A stretch of DNA of 64,000 nucleotides from Beroe forskalii (lineage: Eukaryota; Ctenophora; Nuda; Beroida; Beroidae), in NCBI GenBank assembly GCA_011033025.1, contig WFMF01000075.1, positions 434,001-498,000 of the forward strand, written 5' to 3'. A program made the translations under genes and the position numbers. Below the pieces are notes generated by a model. That model made no database searches and had not been told where the DNA came from. It saw only the letters and a list, made by a program, of their open reading frames with translations. Shown here in pieces: positions 9,701-21,860 of the stretch (the first letter of the stretch is position 1; each line of letters starts with the position of its first letter).

Positions 9701-12700
9701 CCCGATTGTAGCCCAAAAAAAACCAAGCCCTACCCTATTTTTCGATTCTTGGGCTGGGTTTTTTGGTTTTTTTGGTTTTTAGGTTTTTTGGGTTACATTT
9801 TGGTAATTTCTGGGGCTTTTTCCAATGAATTTTAACTTAAAAATGTGTTGTTTTTGGACATAATTTTCACAGTGAGTTGCTGTGAAATAGAAACGGTTTT
9901 TGATGAATAGAAACGGTTATTTACACACTTTCAGTGCTTGAAGGGCTTAGGTATCACCTAACAGTAAAATGCAAAATATTGCCTGACTAAGTGGTGTCTC
10001 TTGCTGACCTACTGGTGACTCTTACCTCAGTGACTGGTGACCCATGCCAGACTCAGCTTTGAAACTCTTGCCTAATTCACTGGTGACTAGGACCTGGCCA
10101 ACGAGGGCCTCTATCTCTCTACTTTGACTGAATAATGACTTTTGCCTGACCTATTGGCTCACTGGTGACCTTTACCCGTTACAGGTGGCGATTTTTGCCT
10201 GACCAAATTGTGACCCAAATTGTGACCAAGTTAGGCCTTTTGCCTGAATGCCTCACTGACTGGTGGACTCCCCATGACTCATCTGCCCATCGGACCACAA
10301 GTAACTCTTATCTGATCTCCTGGCGCCTCTTACTTGACCTATGAGCGTTTCTCAGGTCTGGCCTACTGACAACCTTAGCTGACCTACTAAGGAATCTTAT
10401 CTGACCAACTGGCGACTCTTACATGGCCTAGTGACGCTTCTTACCTGACCTACTGACGAATCTTCTCTGACCTACTTGCGAATCTTACCTGGCCTACCAT
10501 TGCCTGACCATAGGTGACAGCAGACACTTACCTGCCTGACCAACTAGTGACACTTAAATTAAAAGCTCAAATAGGTAACTGTTTAGCTATTGGCGTCTCT
10601 TGATCCTACATGACCTACTAATGTATTCTGATCCTACCTGGCCTACTAGCTTCTCCTGATCCTACCTGACCTACTGGCATCTCCTGATCCTACCTGAGCT
10701 TCTGGCGTCTCCTGATCCTACTTGACCTCTGACTGGCGTCTCCTGATCCTACCTGACCTACTGGCGTCTCCTGGCCCATAGGTGCAGATAATATTTTTTT
10801 GCAGTTCCCGAGAAATTTCTTGCAGTTTGGCTTCATTGTAGCTCACTCGGCGGCGCTTCGCGCCACCTCGTTCGCAAAAGCTAACATAGTAACATCAAGT
10901 TGGGCATTATCTACAGGGCAGGGGTCTTGGGGCGCAGCCCCAGAAGCCAGAGGTTCAAAGCATTTAGAAATTTCGTGGAAGAGAAAACTTTCATTGTTCA
11001 GTTTACATATTGGTACTGAATTTAAGGCGGGGGTCTGGGGGTGCAGCCCCCAGGAGCCAGAGGTTCCAAACAGGAATCACTTGATTGGAATCACAATTTC
11101 TATAACAAAATCAAAGACACCAGAAAAGCCTGAAAAAGCAGATTTTCTTGTAAAGATGAAGAAACAAACTGCAGTTTGGACCATAGCTTTGTTGAAAGTT
11201 TTGGCTTGAATGCTATGGCACTCGAACAAACTGCAAATTTTTCGATTTGATGCAACATCCATGAAATTTGCTCTGCAATCTGAGAAATTTTGCAGTTAAT
11301 GCTCAGGGAATTTGCAGTTCCCGTCAGGACCTCCAGTCACCATATCTGCAGTGGTGTCCTGGTCCTACCTGACTAACTGGCATCTGGACTGATCCTACCT
11401 GACCTAGTGACCTACTGAGTACTGGTGTCTACTGTCTCCTAACCCTACCTAACGTACTGGTATCTCCTGATACTACCTGACCTATTGGCGTCTCCTGATC
11501 CTACCTGACCTACAGCTGGCGTCTCCTGATCCTACCTGACTTACTGGCGTCTCCTGATCCTACCTGACCCATTGTGTACTGGCGTCTCCTGATCCTACCT
11601 GACCTATAGCTCGCGTCTCCTGATCCTACCTGACTTACTGTGTACTGGTGTCTCCTGATCCTACCTGACCTATAAGTCTATAACTGGCATCTCCTGATCC
11701 TACCTGACCTACTGGCGTCTCCTGACTCTACCTGACCTACTGGCATCTGGACTGATCCTACCTGACCTACTGGCATTTGGACTGATCCTACCTGACCCAT
11801 TGGAGACTGGCGTTTCCTGATCCTCCTTTAGCCTCCTAAGTCCTAATCCTACCTGACCTACTGGCGTCTCCTGATCCTACCTGACCTACTGGCGTCTCCT
11901 GATCTTGCCTAAACCACTGTTAACCCAGCTGGTACTTCTTGCCTGAACCACTAGTGACACTTGAATTAAAAGCTCAAGTAGGTAACTGTTTTAGCCATTG
12001 GCGTCTCTTGATCCTAAATGACCTTCTAGCTTCTCCTGATCCTACCTATTGGCGTCTCCTGATCCTACCTGACCTATTTGCGTCTCCTGGTCCTACCTGA
12101 GCATCGTGATCCTACCTGACCTAATGGCATCTTCTGATCCTACCTACTGAGTACTGGTGTCTGCTATCCTACTTGATCTACTGGCGTCTCCGGTTCCTAC
12201 CTGACCTATAATTGGCGTCTTCTGATCCTACCCGACCTATAACTGGTGTCTCCTGATCCTACCTGACTTACTGAATACTGGCATCTGGACTGATCCTACC
12301 TGTCCCATTGGAGACTGGCGTCTCCTGATCCTACCTGAGCCTCCTAATTCTACCTGACCTACTGGCGTCTCCTGTCCTCCTGATCCTACCTGACCTAGCT
12401 ACTGGCGTCTCCTGATCTTGCCTAAACCACTGGGGACAACACTCATCTTATGACCCAGCTGGTACTTCTTGTCTGGCCCACTGCTGATCAAGTAACCCAC
12501 TGGTGATTCTGACGTGATCTTCTGGCCGAATACCCTCTTACATGAACCAGAGTCTGAACAGACCCTTGGCGGCATCCTTTTCAGACTCACTTCTCCCACT
12601 CAATTACTCAATTATGACTTCACAGGACAGTAGGTCACGTTTCATCAACAAGTCGACTATCGCAAGAAGCTGGTGGCACTTGCCTGTCCCTTAGCCACAG

Positions 12701-13588
12701 TCAACACAGATGACTTTGTGACCACGTGAAAGATATGCTGAGCTTCAATAATCAAGCCTTGCTGACTGATGAAGCCTTTATCATTGCTTGATGACTAAGT
12801 GCCTGCAAACTGGTCTTCTGGTGATCATTGTGGCTGACCTTTGTCAATCATAATTGAAGCAAGAATGCTAAATTGCTCTTAACTGGCCGATCTTCATCTG
12901 GCGACCTCCACCTGGTGCCGTGTTGGTCCTTTCTTGGTCCCTTGTGACTCCCAGTTGAATCCCTGCAACACTTCTCTGACCCTCTGGTGACACTAGTCTG
13001 ACCTCATCATGAAGCCTTCACCCTGACTCTTATCTCGCCCTGAGATGCGATGTAACGCTTGGTGAATTCTTGACCCTTCGTCATCCGGCCCCTGGTGAAC
13101 CAAGGACGACCTTTTGAAATTGAAGGACCCTCGGGTCTTGACTAACCCCTACGTGGTAATGAGTGGCCAGAGCGCTCTTGTTTACACCAGTATGGCCTGA
13201 TTCGACACCTTTTGATCCTTTACTGTTCCTCTCTAATTACTGTTGGACCAAGGTCTCGTGCTATCTCATGATTTTCCATCGTATCTTATCAAAAAGCACT
13301 AAGGGCTCTTAAAGTGCTTCTCAAATGCTAATAAAGTCCTTAAAATAGTGATTTAAGCCATCTGTAATCATTGAAAACCATTGAGTATCAATATGAACAT
13401 GTAAATAACACAAATAACACATTAGTGTGAAATTTCCGAAAAGTTCAAAAAATCCAACCCAAAAAAAACCAAAAAAAACCGAAAAAAACCAAAAAAAACC
13501 AAAAAAAACCAAGCCCTACCCCAAATTTGGGATCTTGGGCTTGGTTTTTTTTGGTTTTTTTTGGTTTTTTTTGGGCTACAATCCCCCC
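9701..13588. mobile_element. Satellite-bearing inverted-repeat element, copy B
   Basis: Head-to-tail neighbour of copy A; the junction reads GGGCTACAATCCCCCCGATTGTAGCCC, so the two copies share or abut their terminal repeats. It has the same order of segments as copy A: terminal A/T runs, diverged minisatellite, nested insertion, homogeneous minisatellite (11350-12430), diverged minisatellite, AT-rich shoulder and terminal repeat ending at 13588. Frames rich in FFGFFW are translations of TTTTTTTTGG runs. Confidence 0.75.
10775..11353. mobile_element. Nested insertion in copy B (about 0.58 kb)
   Basis: Nearly identical to the insertion in copy A, so it was present before the tandem duplication. 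The left edge follows GTCTCCTGG and the right edge precedes TGTCCTGG, possibly an imperfect 8-9-bp duplication. Two GGGGCGCAGCCCC / GGGGGTGCAGCCCCC hairpin blocks lie at about 10918-10945 and 11030-11058. Confidence 0.7.
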
Positions 13589-14099
13589 AAAAGACACACA
13601 AACTGTCTTCTCACATGATACCATCTTGATGTTGTGTCAAATACTTAATGCAACCTTGTGGTATGACTTATTCAAGTCCTGAAACTCAACCTATACATAA
13701 CATTTGCAGGCATGGATTGCATGCAGAGCATGTGTTATACTGATGTTTTCGCCTCTGCATCCAGATTTTTTCACCCCTACAACCCTCAATACAATCTACA
13801 ACTTAGTAAGTACAATCGGAATTGATTTGAATATGGAGTTACCTAAATTTTCATTATTATAAGCTTTTAACTGTCTCTGTCTGTTGAGATGCTGAGATAA
13901 TAGAAGTCAGATCGAATTAACCTGACTGTAATTTCAAATATTTTCAGTGCAACTAAGGACCTGAGTAGTCCATGAGAAATGATGTCATGACAAAAGATCG
14001 TGATATTAATTGCTATCCTAAATAAAAGCAAAATGTCTCCCACAAGACAAGATTTGTCCTATGAAATTTAATTCCTTACATTGATGAACTATGAAGTGT
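13589..14099. other. AT-rich sequence, no gene seen
   Basis: Ordinary AT-rich sequence between two repeat families. No ORF, hairpin or repeat could be supported. Confidence 0.5.
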
Positions 14100-14674
14100 C
14101 TATTTATTTTTTCCTGTTCCCAATCGCGTTTTTGTTTTACAAAAAGGCATTGAGAAAAGGTTAGCAGAGATCGTGTTTTGTGGGGGTTGTGTGTATACTA
14201 CCTTTACGCGTACTGTTAAATCTGAAATAGGTGGTGGTGCTGCGCGCGACCAAATTTGGTCGTATGTCTGCGGTCGTGGTATGCTCCATTTTCAAGCATC
14301 AACTGCTCCTTTATAATATCACTCGCGTCAGAGTAGCTTAGTGTAGTGGCATCCTTTGCTTTGTGGGCTGCAGCTAGCTTTGTAGGTATTTGAGTTCAAT
14401 GCTCTGTTCATTCTGATGTTGAAATTAATTCTTTTCTAAAATTTAATAATGCTTTAATTGCATTAAATCAAAACTTTATCAATTTTCACGATATTTATCC
14501 ACTTATTGATTGGATTTGAACAATCACATAGTCGAGTCATTCGGCCTTCTTTAAGTAGCTGGCAATTTACAATGGGCAGTATTAGTGAAATTAGTTATGA
14601 ATGATATTAAGAATTGACCAGAGGAAAGTAAGACATGAGACTGAGAGTTTGTCTCGGTTCATGATTAATAATAA

Positions 14675-14957
14675 TGATATTTTCCCAAAACCAAAAAGGA
14701 TTTGGTTGTGATGGTCCGCGGCGGTTTTAAGGCGTTCTTAACTGTAAAACCCATGATATGAGAAAGAACGCGACGGTTAAAACTGCTGCAACGTCACAAT
14801 ATACAGCATTCACGTAACTTCAATGCATCAAGAAAGTGCCGTTGCGGCAGTTTTAACCGCCGCGTTCTTTCTCATATCATGGGTTTTACAGTAAAGAACG
14901 CCTTAAAACCGCCGCGGACCATCACAACCAAAACCTTTTGGTTTTGGGAAAAATATC
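14675..14957. mobile_element. Palindromic MITE-like insert, 283 bp
   Basis: Arms of about 125 bp are inverse copies: GATATTTTCCCAAAACC at the left and GGTTTTGGGAAAAATATC at the right, with TCCGCGGCGGTTTTAAGGCG and AAAGAACGCGACGGTTAAAAC inside. The loop is about 28-30 nt near 14815. It is absent from the homologous position in the second composite copy. Confidence 0.75.
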
Positions 14958-16075
14958 ACCCTTTTCTGTGCCCAGATATTGAAATTTGGCGTCAAATCGC
15001 GCGTAAAAATTCGCGTTACCTAGTATTACTGATGACGTCACAATTGCGTCATAAAATTAGATAAGCTATCTGAGACCCATTCATCAACACAATTGGGACT
15101 ATGACCGACAACATATCCAAAGATGAAGTTCTGGGGTTGTCCCGTTCTCTCTCCACTAGCTTCACAAGTTTTGCCATTTTTTGGGATTTTTTTCGTGTCA
15201 AAGTGTTTAAAACAATTGCATATATCTCAAGGATGCTGGGGAGCTTAGAACTTTTCAACCACATTTTTAAAAAGTACATCAAATTTCCTTTCCACGCTAG
15301 GAGGAGCATTTTTTCCTATCTCGAAAGCTTCATACCGAAAAATTGCGTTGAAAAACGCCTATTTTTGGGAAAATCGACATTTGAAATTCTTAGTTTTGTG
15401 ACGTCATTATGACGTCATTATCGTGACGTAAAATAGTTTTTAAGGGCATTTTTCGCAAGTTCTATCCTTCTACTTTCCAACGCTGGGTCGATGAGCTCTG
15501 TATCTTTTACCGTTCCCGAGATATGGCCGTTTAAATAGGGTATACTTCTTGCACTAAAAGCGTCATCTCTCGTATATGTATCAGCGTCGTAACCCTTTTA
15601 ACAAGAACACCCTCAATTTTGGCGATTTCAAGTAGTTATAACTCAGCCATTTCTGAACGAATAGATCTCAAATTTTAAACTCCGAGCGCGCGCACAGCGA
15701 AGGCGCGGAAACTCAATTTTCAATTGATTTGATCGTCGGGAACGTACCGTAAAAATTTTTGAAATTCGGCGAATCCATGAAAACATATAGTTGGGGGCTG
15801 GCAAGCGCAGCGATGCGTACGCATCGCGTGTTACATACGATTTCGGTGCGAATAAGTTGTTATAACTCTGCCATTTTTAATCCAATCGATCTGAAATTTT
15901 GACAGCTGCACCTTTGACCTCTAAACATGCGATGTTCAAATTTTAGTGCGATTTAGGCAACGGGAACTTACCCAAATTTCAACGTGAAATATGGCCAATC
16001 CATGAAAACAAATAGTTGGGAGCTGGCAAGCAAAGTTACATTAACTTACTCCCGATGCTCGGAGGCTCGTGCACT
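14958..16075. other. Insert of unknown nature within composite repeat copy 1
   Basis: AT-rich DNA with repeated phrases (CCATGAAAACA.ATAGTTGGG.GCTGGCAAGC at about 15774-15800 and 16000-16028; GTTATAACTC.GCCATTT at 15636 and 15857) and CRE-like words (ATGACGTCATTATGACGTCA, 15399-15420). This is absent from the second composite copy. Open frames of 86-103 codons exist on both strands, but neither shows a family motif. Confidence 0.45.
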
Positions 16076-16240
16076 GTTAGGATAGCCGTCCAATGCTCGC
16101 CCTCGGACCCTTCGGGTCCTCGGGCTCGCGCTCGGGCCTTCGGCCCTCGCACTTTTAGGTCCGCCGTCCAATGCTCGCCCTCGGGCCCTTCGGGCCCTCG
16201 GGCTCGCAAACCGCCGCGGGGGGCTTGCCAGCCCCCTGAT
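16076..16240. repeat. GC-rich hairpin-rich block
   Basis: Two imperfect units starting GTCCAATGCTCGCCCTCGG, containing the small palindromes GGACCCTTCGGGTCC, GGGCCTTCGGCCC and GGGCCCTTCGGGCCC, then GGGGGGCTTGCCAGCCCCC. It is very GC-rich compared with the flanks. Confidence 0.7.
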
Positions 16241-17035
16241 CTGAATCAATTATTTTGGTCAGTTATCATATTTATTTATCTCAGTCTTGAAAATATCAAG
16301 GCGGGGTACAATAATAGCGAACATTGCAATGGATGGTTTGATACCGCAATGTAACACAAAGGAAAATTTAACGCGTAACGAAAATAGTGATCATAAATAT
16401 GAAACTCTGAACGGCGCGCACCGAACGAATCTTGAAAGAGTTCTACGAAACGGCGGGAACGCGCGCGCGAACATTTGGCACGTGGAACGAAATCGCCCAC
16501 GTGATATTTAGATTTGCGCTCGTTAAATTCAAACTTGTAGGAGAGGGAAATATATATAGCGCCCGCATAACGGGGAATATTTATCAAGTTGATTCAATCA
16601 TCAATGATATTACTATTGCGAAGTGAGTTGTGACACTTGATAGAAGAAGCGTTTTATCTTTTTATCACGGAAAATTATTTCAGTTTAAAAATTTGGAAGG
16701 TCACCTTCATTCTTTTTAGCTTGATCATCAACTCATCATGTCAGTAAATAAGACGGAAAACGGTCGTAGATTGAATGACGGCGTGTTTTAATACCAGCCC
16801 CAGGGAACAGGAAATTAAGCGGCTGCATACGGAACAACGGGCACAAGAAATACGCCGGCAGGCGCAATTCTTGTTTTGAAGTAACTCATGACATTTAGGT
16901 ACTCCTGACAATCTAGTTATCTAGGCCAACTGTGTACTGAGCCTCTGTACAACAAATGTATGGTGATTTTAGGGCATGCAAAAGTCTGTTTATCAGTGTG
17001 TGTCAAAATACATTTGTATTACTAAGGCTCTAGCT

Positions 17036-17155
17036 AATCGTGACGTGATGTGTCACATCATGCGTCAATTGTTGTAATTAATCTGTAATAGTGACGTGGT
17101 GCGTCACGTCACGTTTAGTTGAAACTTTAAAACAAGTGATGCGTCACGTCACGAT
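17036..17155. repeat. Cluster of GTGACG/CGTCAC palindromes
   Basis: Three variants of GTGACGTG-N-TGCGTCAC or GTGATGCGTCACGTCACG within 120 bp. They could be ATF/CREB-type sites or the remnant of a palindromic repeat; nothing here decides between these. Confidence 0.5.
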
Positions 17156-17169
17156 TTCGTGCATTCATT

Positions 17170-18290
17170 CATTACTTTATTACTGGTTATGCGCGCTTGG
17201 GATGGATTATCCGGGTGACTGCACCTAACGAGTAACGACGAACCAAGAACTGCAACAGATATCTACCATTTTATATTTTGATTAAAGCTAATTACTCGAC
17301 GGTAAAATACTACTCACAATTCGAGACACTGGTATAGAAAAATAATGCTCAAAATTATATATAGTAAGATGGAATAATAATGCTCGGTTATTGAATTTTG
17401 TTTACTTTAGTAGCAGGATTGGTGTAAGGTTTTAGTTCTAATTCGTAACCTTATGTAATTAGAAAGTTTTTCCACGTTTCAGCCTATTGATTCATGATTC
17501 TACGATAGTTTTTCAATAGTGTATATATGAATTGTTATGCTTACAGACCTGAAGATGTCGCTGAACGGCGAAATTAATTCTAAGTGAAGAATGTCATAGT
17601 TTATCTTGTACCAGAACAACCTTGTGAAGAGATGATGAATAAATTATTGAACTATGCAACTGCTATAAAGCGACACAATCCTTGAAACATAGTGAGTAAG
17701 TGCAGAGACATATATGCCCTATATGGTGAAATACTGCATTAAGCCAAACACTAACTGATAACACTAACTGATAACACTATCTCAAATTTTGGGACTCATT
17801 TTTTGTCGTTGATATTCATTATGAGTTCAATAAAAATATGTTCCACAAGGCTTGAAAACGTATGCTTTTCATGTGCACTTTCTCACAATTTGAGTAAATG
17901 ATTTCGCTTCAAATTTTAGATTTAATTCTAAGATTTCGCTTCAAATTTTAGATTTAATTTCTAAGAATTTCCTATGAGTACCTACAAAATACATATACAC
18001 GCGCGGGTCGGACCCATTTTGGGAAAGCTCCCGAGGGCGCAGCCCGAGGGATCTATCCGGTTTTGACCCGCAGCCCGTGGGGCGAGGTTCTAAACAAATA
18101 TGGGCCCGATCAGGCAAGTGTCTATGTATTATAGACCCGCATTAAAATCCAGCATATCCACTGAGGCGTCTATAATGCGTGTAACTGCATTTTGAAATTT
18201 TGGAGCCCACCCATCACGTAAATAAGTGGGCATAAGGTCTCTGATTTCCCCCGCCTATTCAGAAACTCTAAGCACTAATTCTTAGTTATA
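17170..18290. other. AT-rich sequence with possible retroelement tail
   Basis: 17545-17575 reads ACCTGAAGATGTCGCTGA then ACGGCGAAAT, a hairpin flanked by CTGAAGA and GAAA, followed by an AT-rich tail with AATAAATTATTG. A GC-rich patch at 17998-18080 contains GAGGGCGCAGCCCGAGGG. Nothing else is assignable. Confidence 0.35.
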
Positions 18291-18291
18291 T

Positions 18292-19130
18292 ACCTTAGTG
18301 GTAGAAATTATGAGCCGTTTTAGTTATGACAAATGAAATTATGATCAGTACTAATTATGATCGAGAAATTTTCAGTGATTTTCACCCGGACACGACCAAG
18401 TACTCGGCCTCGGCTTCGGTCGAAATCGGCCCTTTTTTCAAACTCGGCCTCGGCAAAATTTTGCTTCATTTTGCCGTGTTCGATACCTAGGTAATTGCCA
18501 GAATTTCATGTGTTATTTCACAACTTATGTTGAATTTTCGGGTGTAACAAACTGAAATTTTCACTGGATTAATATTTAACTTAATAAATTTATCAAATTT
18601 CACTCGTTCAATTGACGAAAGATTCTTTCAAAATAGTCTTACAGAAAATTACAGCAAAATAAAATTGTAGCTACAGGAATGTTATATGAACTTGGCTGAA
18701 CTCGGCCTCGGCTAAGAACCGCTAAGAACCTGAACTCGGACGTTTACTGATTTTCACTATTTTAGTACTATAATTATATTACAGATTCTCAGATTGCTCA
18801 TCACGAAGTTCGGCAATTTTAAACTTTCGTTATTATTCGAGAATATGGCGTACGCCCCAGCTGCTATGACCTTTGTCGAGTGTTAACCCAATACCCACCT
18901 CTGTCCCTACTCTCAAATGTCCACATTATCACTATGGACCAATGACCATAAACTATCGATCATCCTTGCCTTAACGTACCTGTATCTAATAATAGCTGAT
19001 TTTTGTGAGTGAATTAATTATGACCTGTAGATATTATGATGTGTAGAATTTATGATGCGTACCTAATAATTATGATCATTTTGTTAAAATTATCATTATT
19101 AGTACGCATCATAATTTTTACCACTAAGGT
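18292..19130. mobile_element. Inverted-repeat element, about 839 bp
   Basis: The left end ACCTTAGTGGTAGAAATTATGA is inverted at the right as TCATAATTTTTACCACTAAGGT. Several ATTATGATC/AATTATGA words lie near both ends. The interior has CTCGGCCTCGGCTTCGG runs at about 18400-18460 and 18700-18740. No target duplication is clear. No ORF of note. Confidence 0.6.
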
Positions 19131-19267
19131 GCTCACACATGATGTTGCCATTCACAAAGGAATCATTCATGATCTTTGTGACCAATAATCGGTATATGAA
19201 GTATGAAATTCAGAGCTTATTACATTTGCCTAAGCTTGTTACTGCACTTCACCCTTACTGCATTTCA

Positions 19268-19335
19268 AAGTATTTTGTTATGTTTGTAGTATACCCATAC
19301 ACCTCTATAGAAGTATAAATAAGACATTGGACTCC
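19268..19335. repeat. Dispersed repeat, copy (partly diverged)
   Basis: AGTATTTTGTTATGTTTGTAG, then TATACCCATACACCTCTATAG, then TAAGACATTGGA. It is the same family as 21804-21860 and the disrupted copy around 371-386/4738-4795, but carries AAGTATAA where the others have a direct junction. Confidence 0.75.
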
Positions 19336-20320
19336 ACTTATTTTATCTTAACTTACATAATGGTCTGATTGGCAAATTCTAAAACAAAATTTATTTACGA
19401 GGACAAATTATATTTTGAACAGATTATATTTTGTGTACACCCAAAGTGTCCGGCCAAACGGTTCCCAGACTACACAACGCACTCGGCCGATCCTGTAACG
19501 ATCGGGTTTATCTAGGCTTCTTTAAATTCAAATGGTACGCTTACATTATCCACAAGGATTACTTTGCACTGTTCAGTGTAAAGACAGCATACATTAATTC
19601 AATAAATCATTATCTTGAAATCTTGTACTCGAGAATAAGTTCTGACTTCTGAAGCCTGAAAAGGGCGATATATAAAGGAAATTCTGTTGAACTGGTGCAC
19701 CTTTTTATCGCGTTCAGAATTCAGAATAGATGTCATTATTTGACTATTTAGGTTCAAATTCAAAACATTGAAAGTAAATTGATTTTTAAAATCGCACAAA
19801 TTTGTAATGTTCAATGAAGATCAAGAGCTCTATAGTATATTGATTCGCATTTTTATACCTTCGAACCAGAAAGCCAATAAAGTTACCTATATACCTACTG
19901 TTATGTAATACATTAAATCAATATGCTTATCATGTGCTCAGATTGTGCTAAGATTTAATGAAATATGCCCGTTCAAATGATTGGTATTATAACATTTCTA
20001 ATTTCCCTTCCTCAGATTTCCGTGATGGTGCAATCGGTGACTCATGAGTCATGAGACATGACTATTCTACGCTTTCTAGTTCTACGCAAATGATTTTGGA
20101 GTGTAGCTTTGTCCTTCAGATGAATGAACAACTCACTGCTTCACTGGATATTCTGATAGGAGTATGAACAGTGGATACATTGCTATTTAATCTACCTATT
20201 TGCTTGGCAATAGATAAGTCATAGCGCGAATTTAACTGCATGACAAATTATGTAAAGTGGACATTGAGTAGTCAGACTTAATAAAAGATTATAATTCCTT
20301 CAAAAGTAAATGGTTCAACA
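19336..20320. other. AT-rich sequence, no gene seen
   Basis: No supported gene, repeat or hairpin. Short open frames on both strands are AT-rich and lack motifs. Confidence 0.5.
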
Positions 20321-20322
20321 TA

Positions 20323-20652
20323 CCTTATTGGCCTTTATTTAACTTTTATGACTTGGCTTATATAGTGTAAAATTTACTGGAACGTAATTACATAGCACGA
20401 TAACGACGCTCAATCATAATATCAGACCGGGATTTGGGTCTTTTGATGCAATTTATCAAGTAAGAAAGGATTTTAGTGGTCATTTCATGATTTCAAAGCA
20501 AAAAATCCTTGATCTGGCAAGTGGCAACCTCCAGAAAATTTTCGTCCAATGGGCCGGTTAAAACGGTTCAAAAATGATTCAATTTTTGTCCATAGGGCCG
20601 GTTGAAAAAAAGACCGGTTAAAAAAAGGCCGGCTAAATAAAGGCCAATAAGG
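20323..20652. mobile_element. 330-bp MITE with TA target duplication
   Basis: Perfect inverted ends CCTTATTGGCCTTTATTTA and TAAATAAAGGCCAATAAGG, flanked by TA on both sides (20321-20322 and 20653-20654), as in Tc1/mariner-type MITEs. The right subterminal part holds tandem GGCCGGTTAAAA-like units (20551-20645). Confidence 0.85.
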
Positions 20653-20654
20653 TA

Positions 20655-21800
20655 AAGTTTTATACTTTTACAGTATAGTCCAGGAATTTATCGTTTGTCT
20701 TCAAGTCAAATATGAGAAATTTTTTATTAAGAATTTAGCCATTTAATATTACGTTATAATGCATGGCCTGGCTAACTGCTTAGTGTATCTCTCCGCTTTT
20801 TATGTACCTAACGCGCAGAGAATACATTATTTAAAGCCAACAGCGCATTTCGATTAGAGTGCAAAGAGAGGCAGTACCATGGTAGCCGAACGTAACTAGA
20901 AATTGCTAACTTGAAATTATTTTCGTGAGGCTACTGTATAAGCAGTTAAGTGGCGAAAATTGCGTTTCTTAAGCTTAAGATTTAGCTTTGGTGTGCTTAT
21001 ATAATATTGACATTTCATACTATCCTATCGTTACAGCTAAATTTTGAAAGAAAATTTGTTTCTAAGTTCAATATTTGTTTCAAAGTTTAAAGTTTGATAT
21101 TGCTATTTTTTGTTAACATTATATTAAATAGCAACTGTGACAAGGGAATGATTTAGAATTTTCTTGAACTTATGCCGACTTATGTGCTTATAACAGCATT
21201 GCATAATCTTCCAAATTAGTCAATAATATCGTTCATTCTAAAGCTAAACTTTCTAGATACTTAAGTATCTCATGCCGCTCAGAGACATTTTATTATTACC
21301 TACGTATTGTTTTTTGTTGTAAACATCAACCTGATATTCGAAAATTACAGCCATAACTGTGTTTCTCTTTGTTCAATTTGTTTGATGAGACTTACTCAAT
21401 TCTACTCTCGAGTTTGTTCATGTGCGATGCGTGCTCCAAATGTTGATCAAGTTTAAGTATCAACTTTTAACTTGGTGACCCAATTTGCGCCTTTACTCAT
21501 ATTTCTGCCCTTAATATCCATCCACATAATTAGTTACACTTCCTTGGTCAAATTTCCCGGCCTTTTCCCAATGTGCATAAATCTGCACACTTTGTGGTAG
21601 TTTTGCACGCTTACTATAATAACGGTGGAGCATATCTTGAAAAGGCGAAGAGACAACCTTGCTTGGGGCACGTAAATTGCAAAATAGACTATCAGACGTT
21701 CCGCTATGTGTGCTCATCAGTGAAAAGTCATGGAAAATACGCTGTATAAACTATGAAGGGTTCTTTGGATACGTGTCAATCCTTGAATTAGAAAATCGAT
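20655..21800. other. AT-rich sequence, no gene seen
   Basis: No recognisable coding or repeat structure. The longest open frames are under 70 codons. Confidence 0.5.
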
Positions 21801-21803
21801 GTG

Positions 21804-21860
21804 CAGTATTTTGTTATGTTTGTAGTATACCCATACACCTCTATAGATAAGACATTGGAT
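21804..21860. repeat. Dispersed repeat, intact copy (empty site for the giant palindrome)
   Basis: Contains TAGATAAG once (21844-21851), followed by ACATTGG. Its reverse complement is the joined flanks of the element at 387-4737. Confidence 0.85.

Larger units (their letters stand above)
14100..16877. mobile_element. Composite dispersed repeat, copy 1
   Basis: The left part (14105-14670, from TTTCCTGTTCCCAATCGCG) and right part (16235-16877, to GGCGCAATTCTTGTT) are homologous and collinear with 53171-53750 and 55395-55940, but the middles of the two copies are unrelated insertions. TTTCCTGTTCCC near the left end is inverted at 16808-16819 (GGGAACAGGAAA), so it may be a terminal or subterminal repeat. 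No clean target duplication was found. No transposase or reverse transcriptase motif is visible. Confidence 0.6.

Noticed and set aside
9549..9835. FFGFFWFFLG-type hydrophobic frames (also at 5791, 13321, 27052-27548)
   Set aside because: These are direct translations of TTTTTTTTGG runs in terminal repeats.
16046..16354. Arg/Pro/Ala-rich frames on both strands
   Set aside because: They arise from GC-rich hairpin repeats with no stop codons; no motif.
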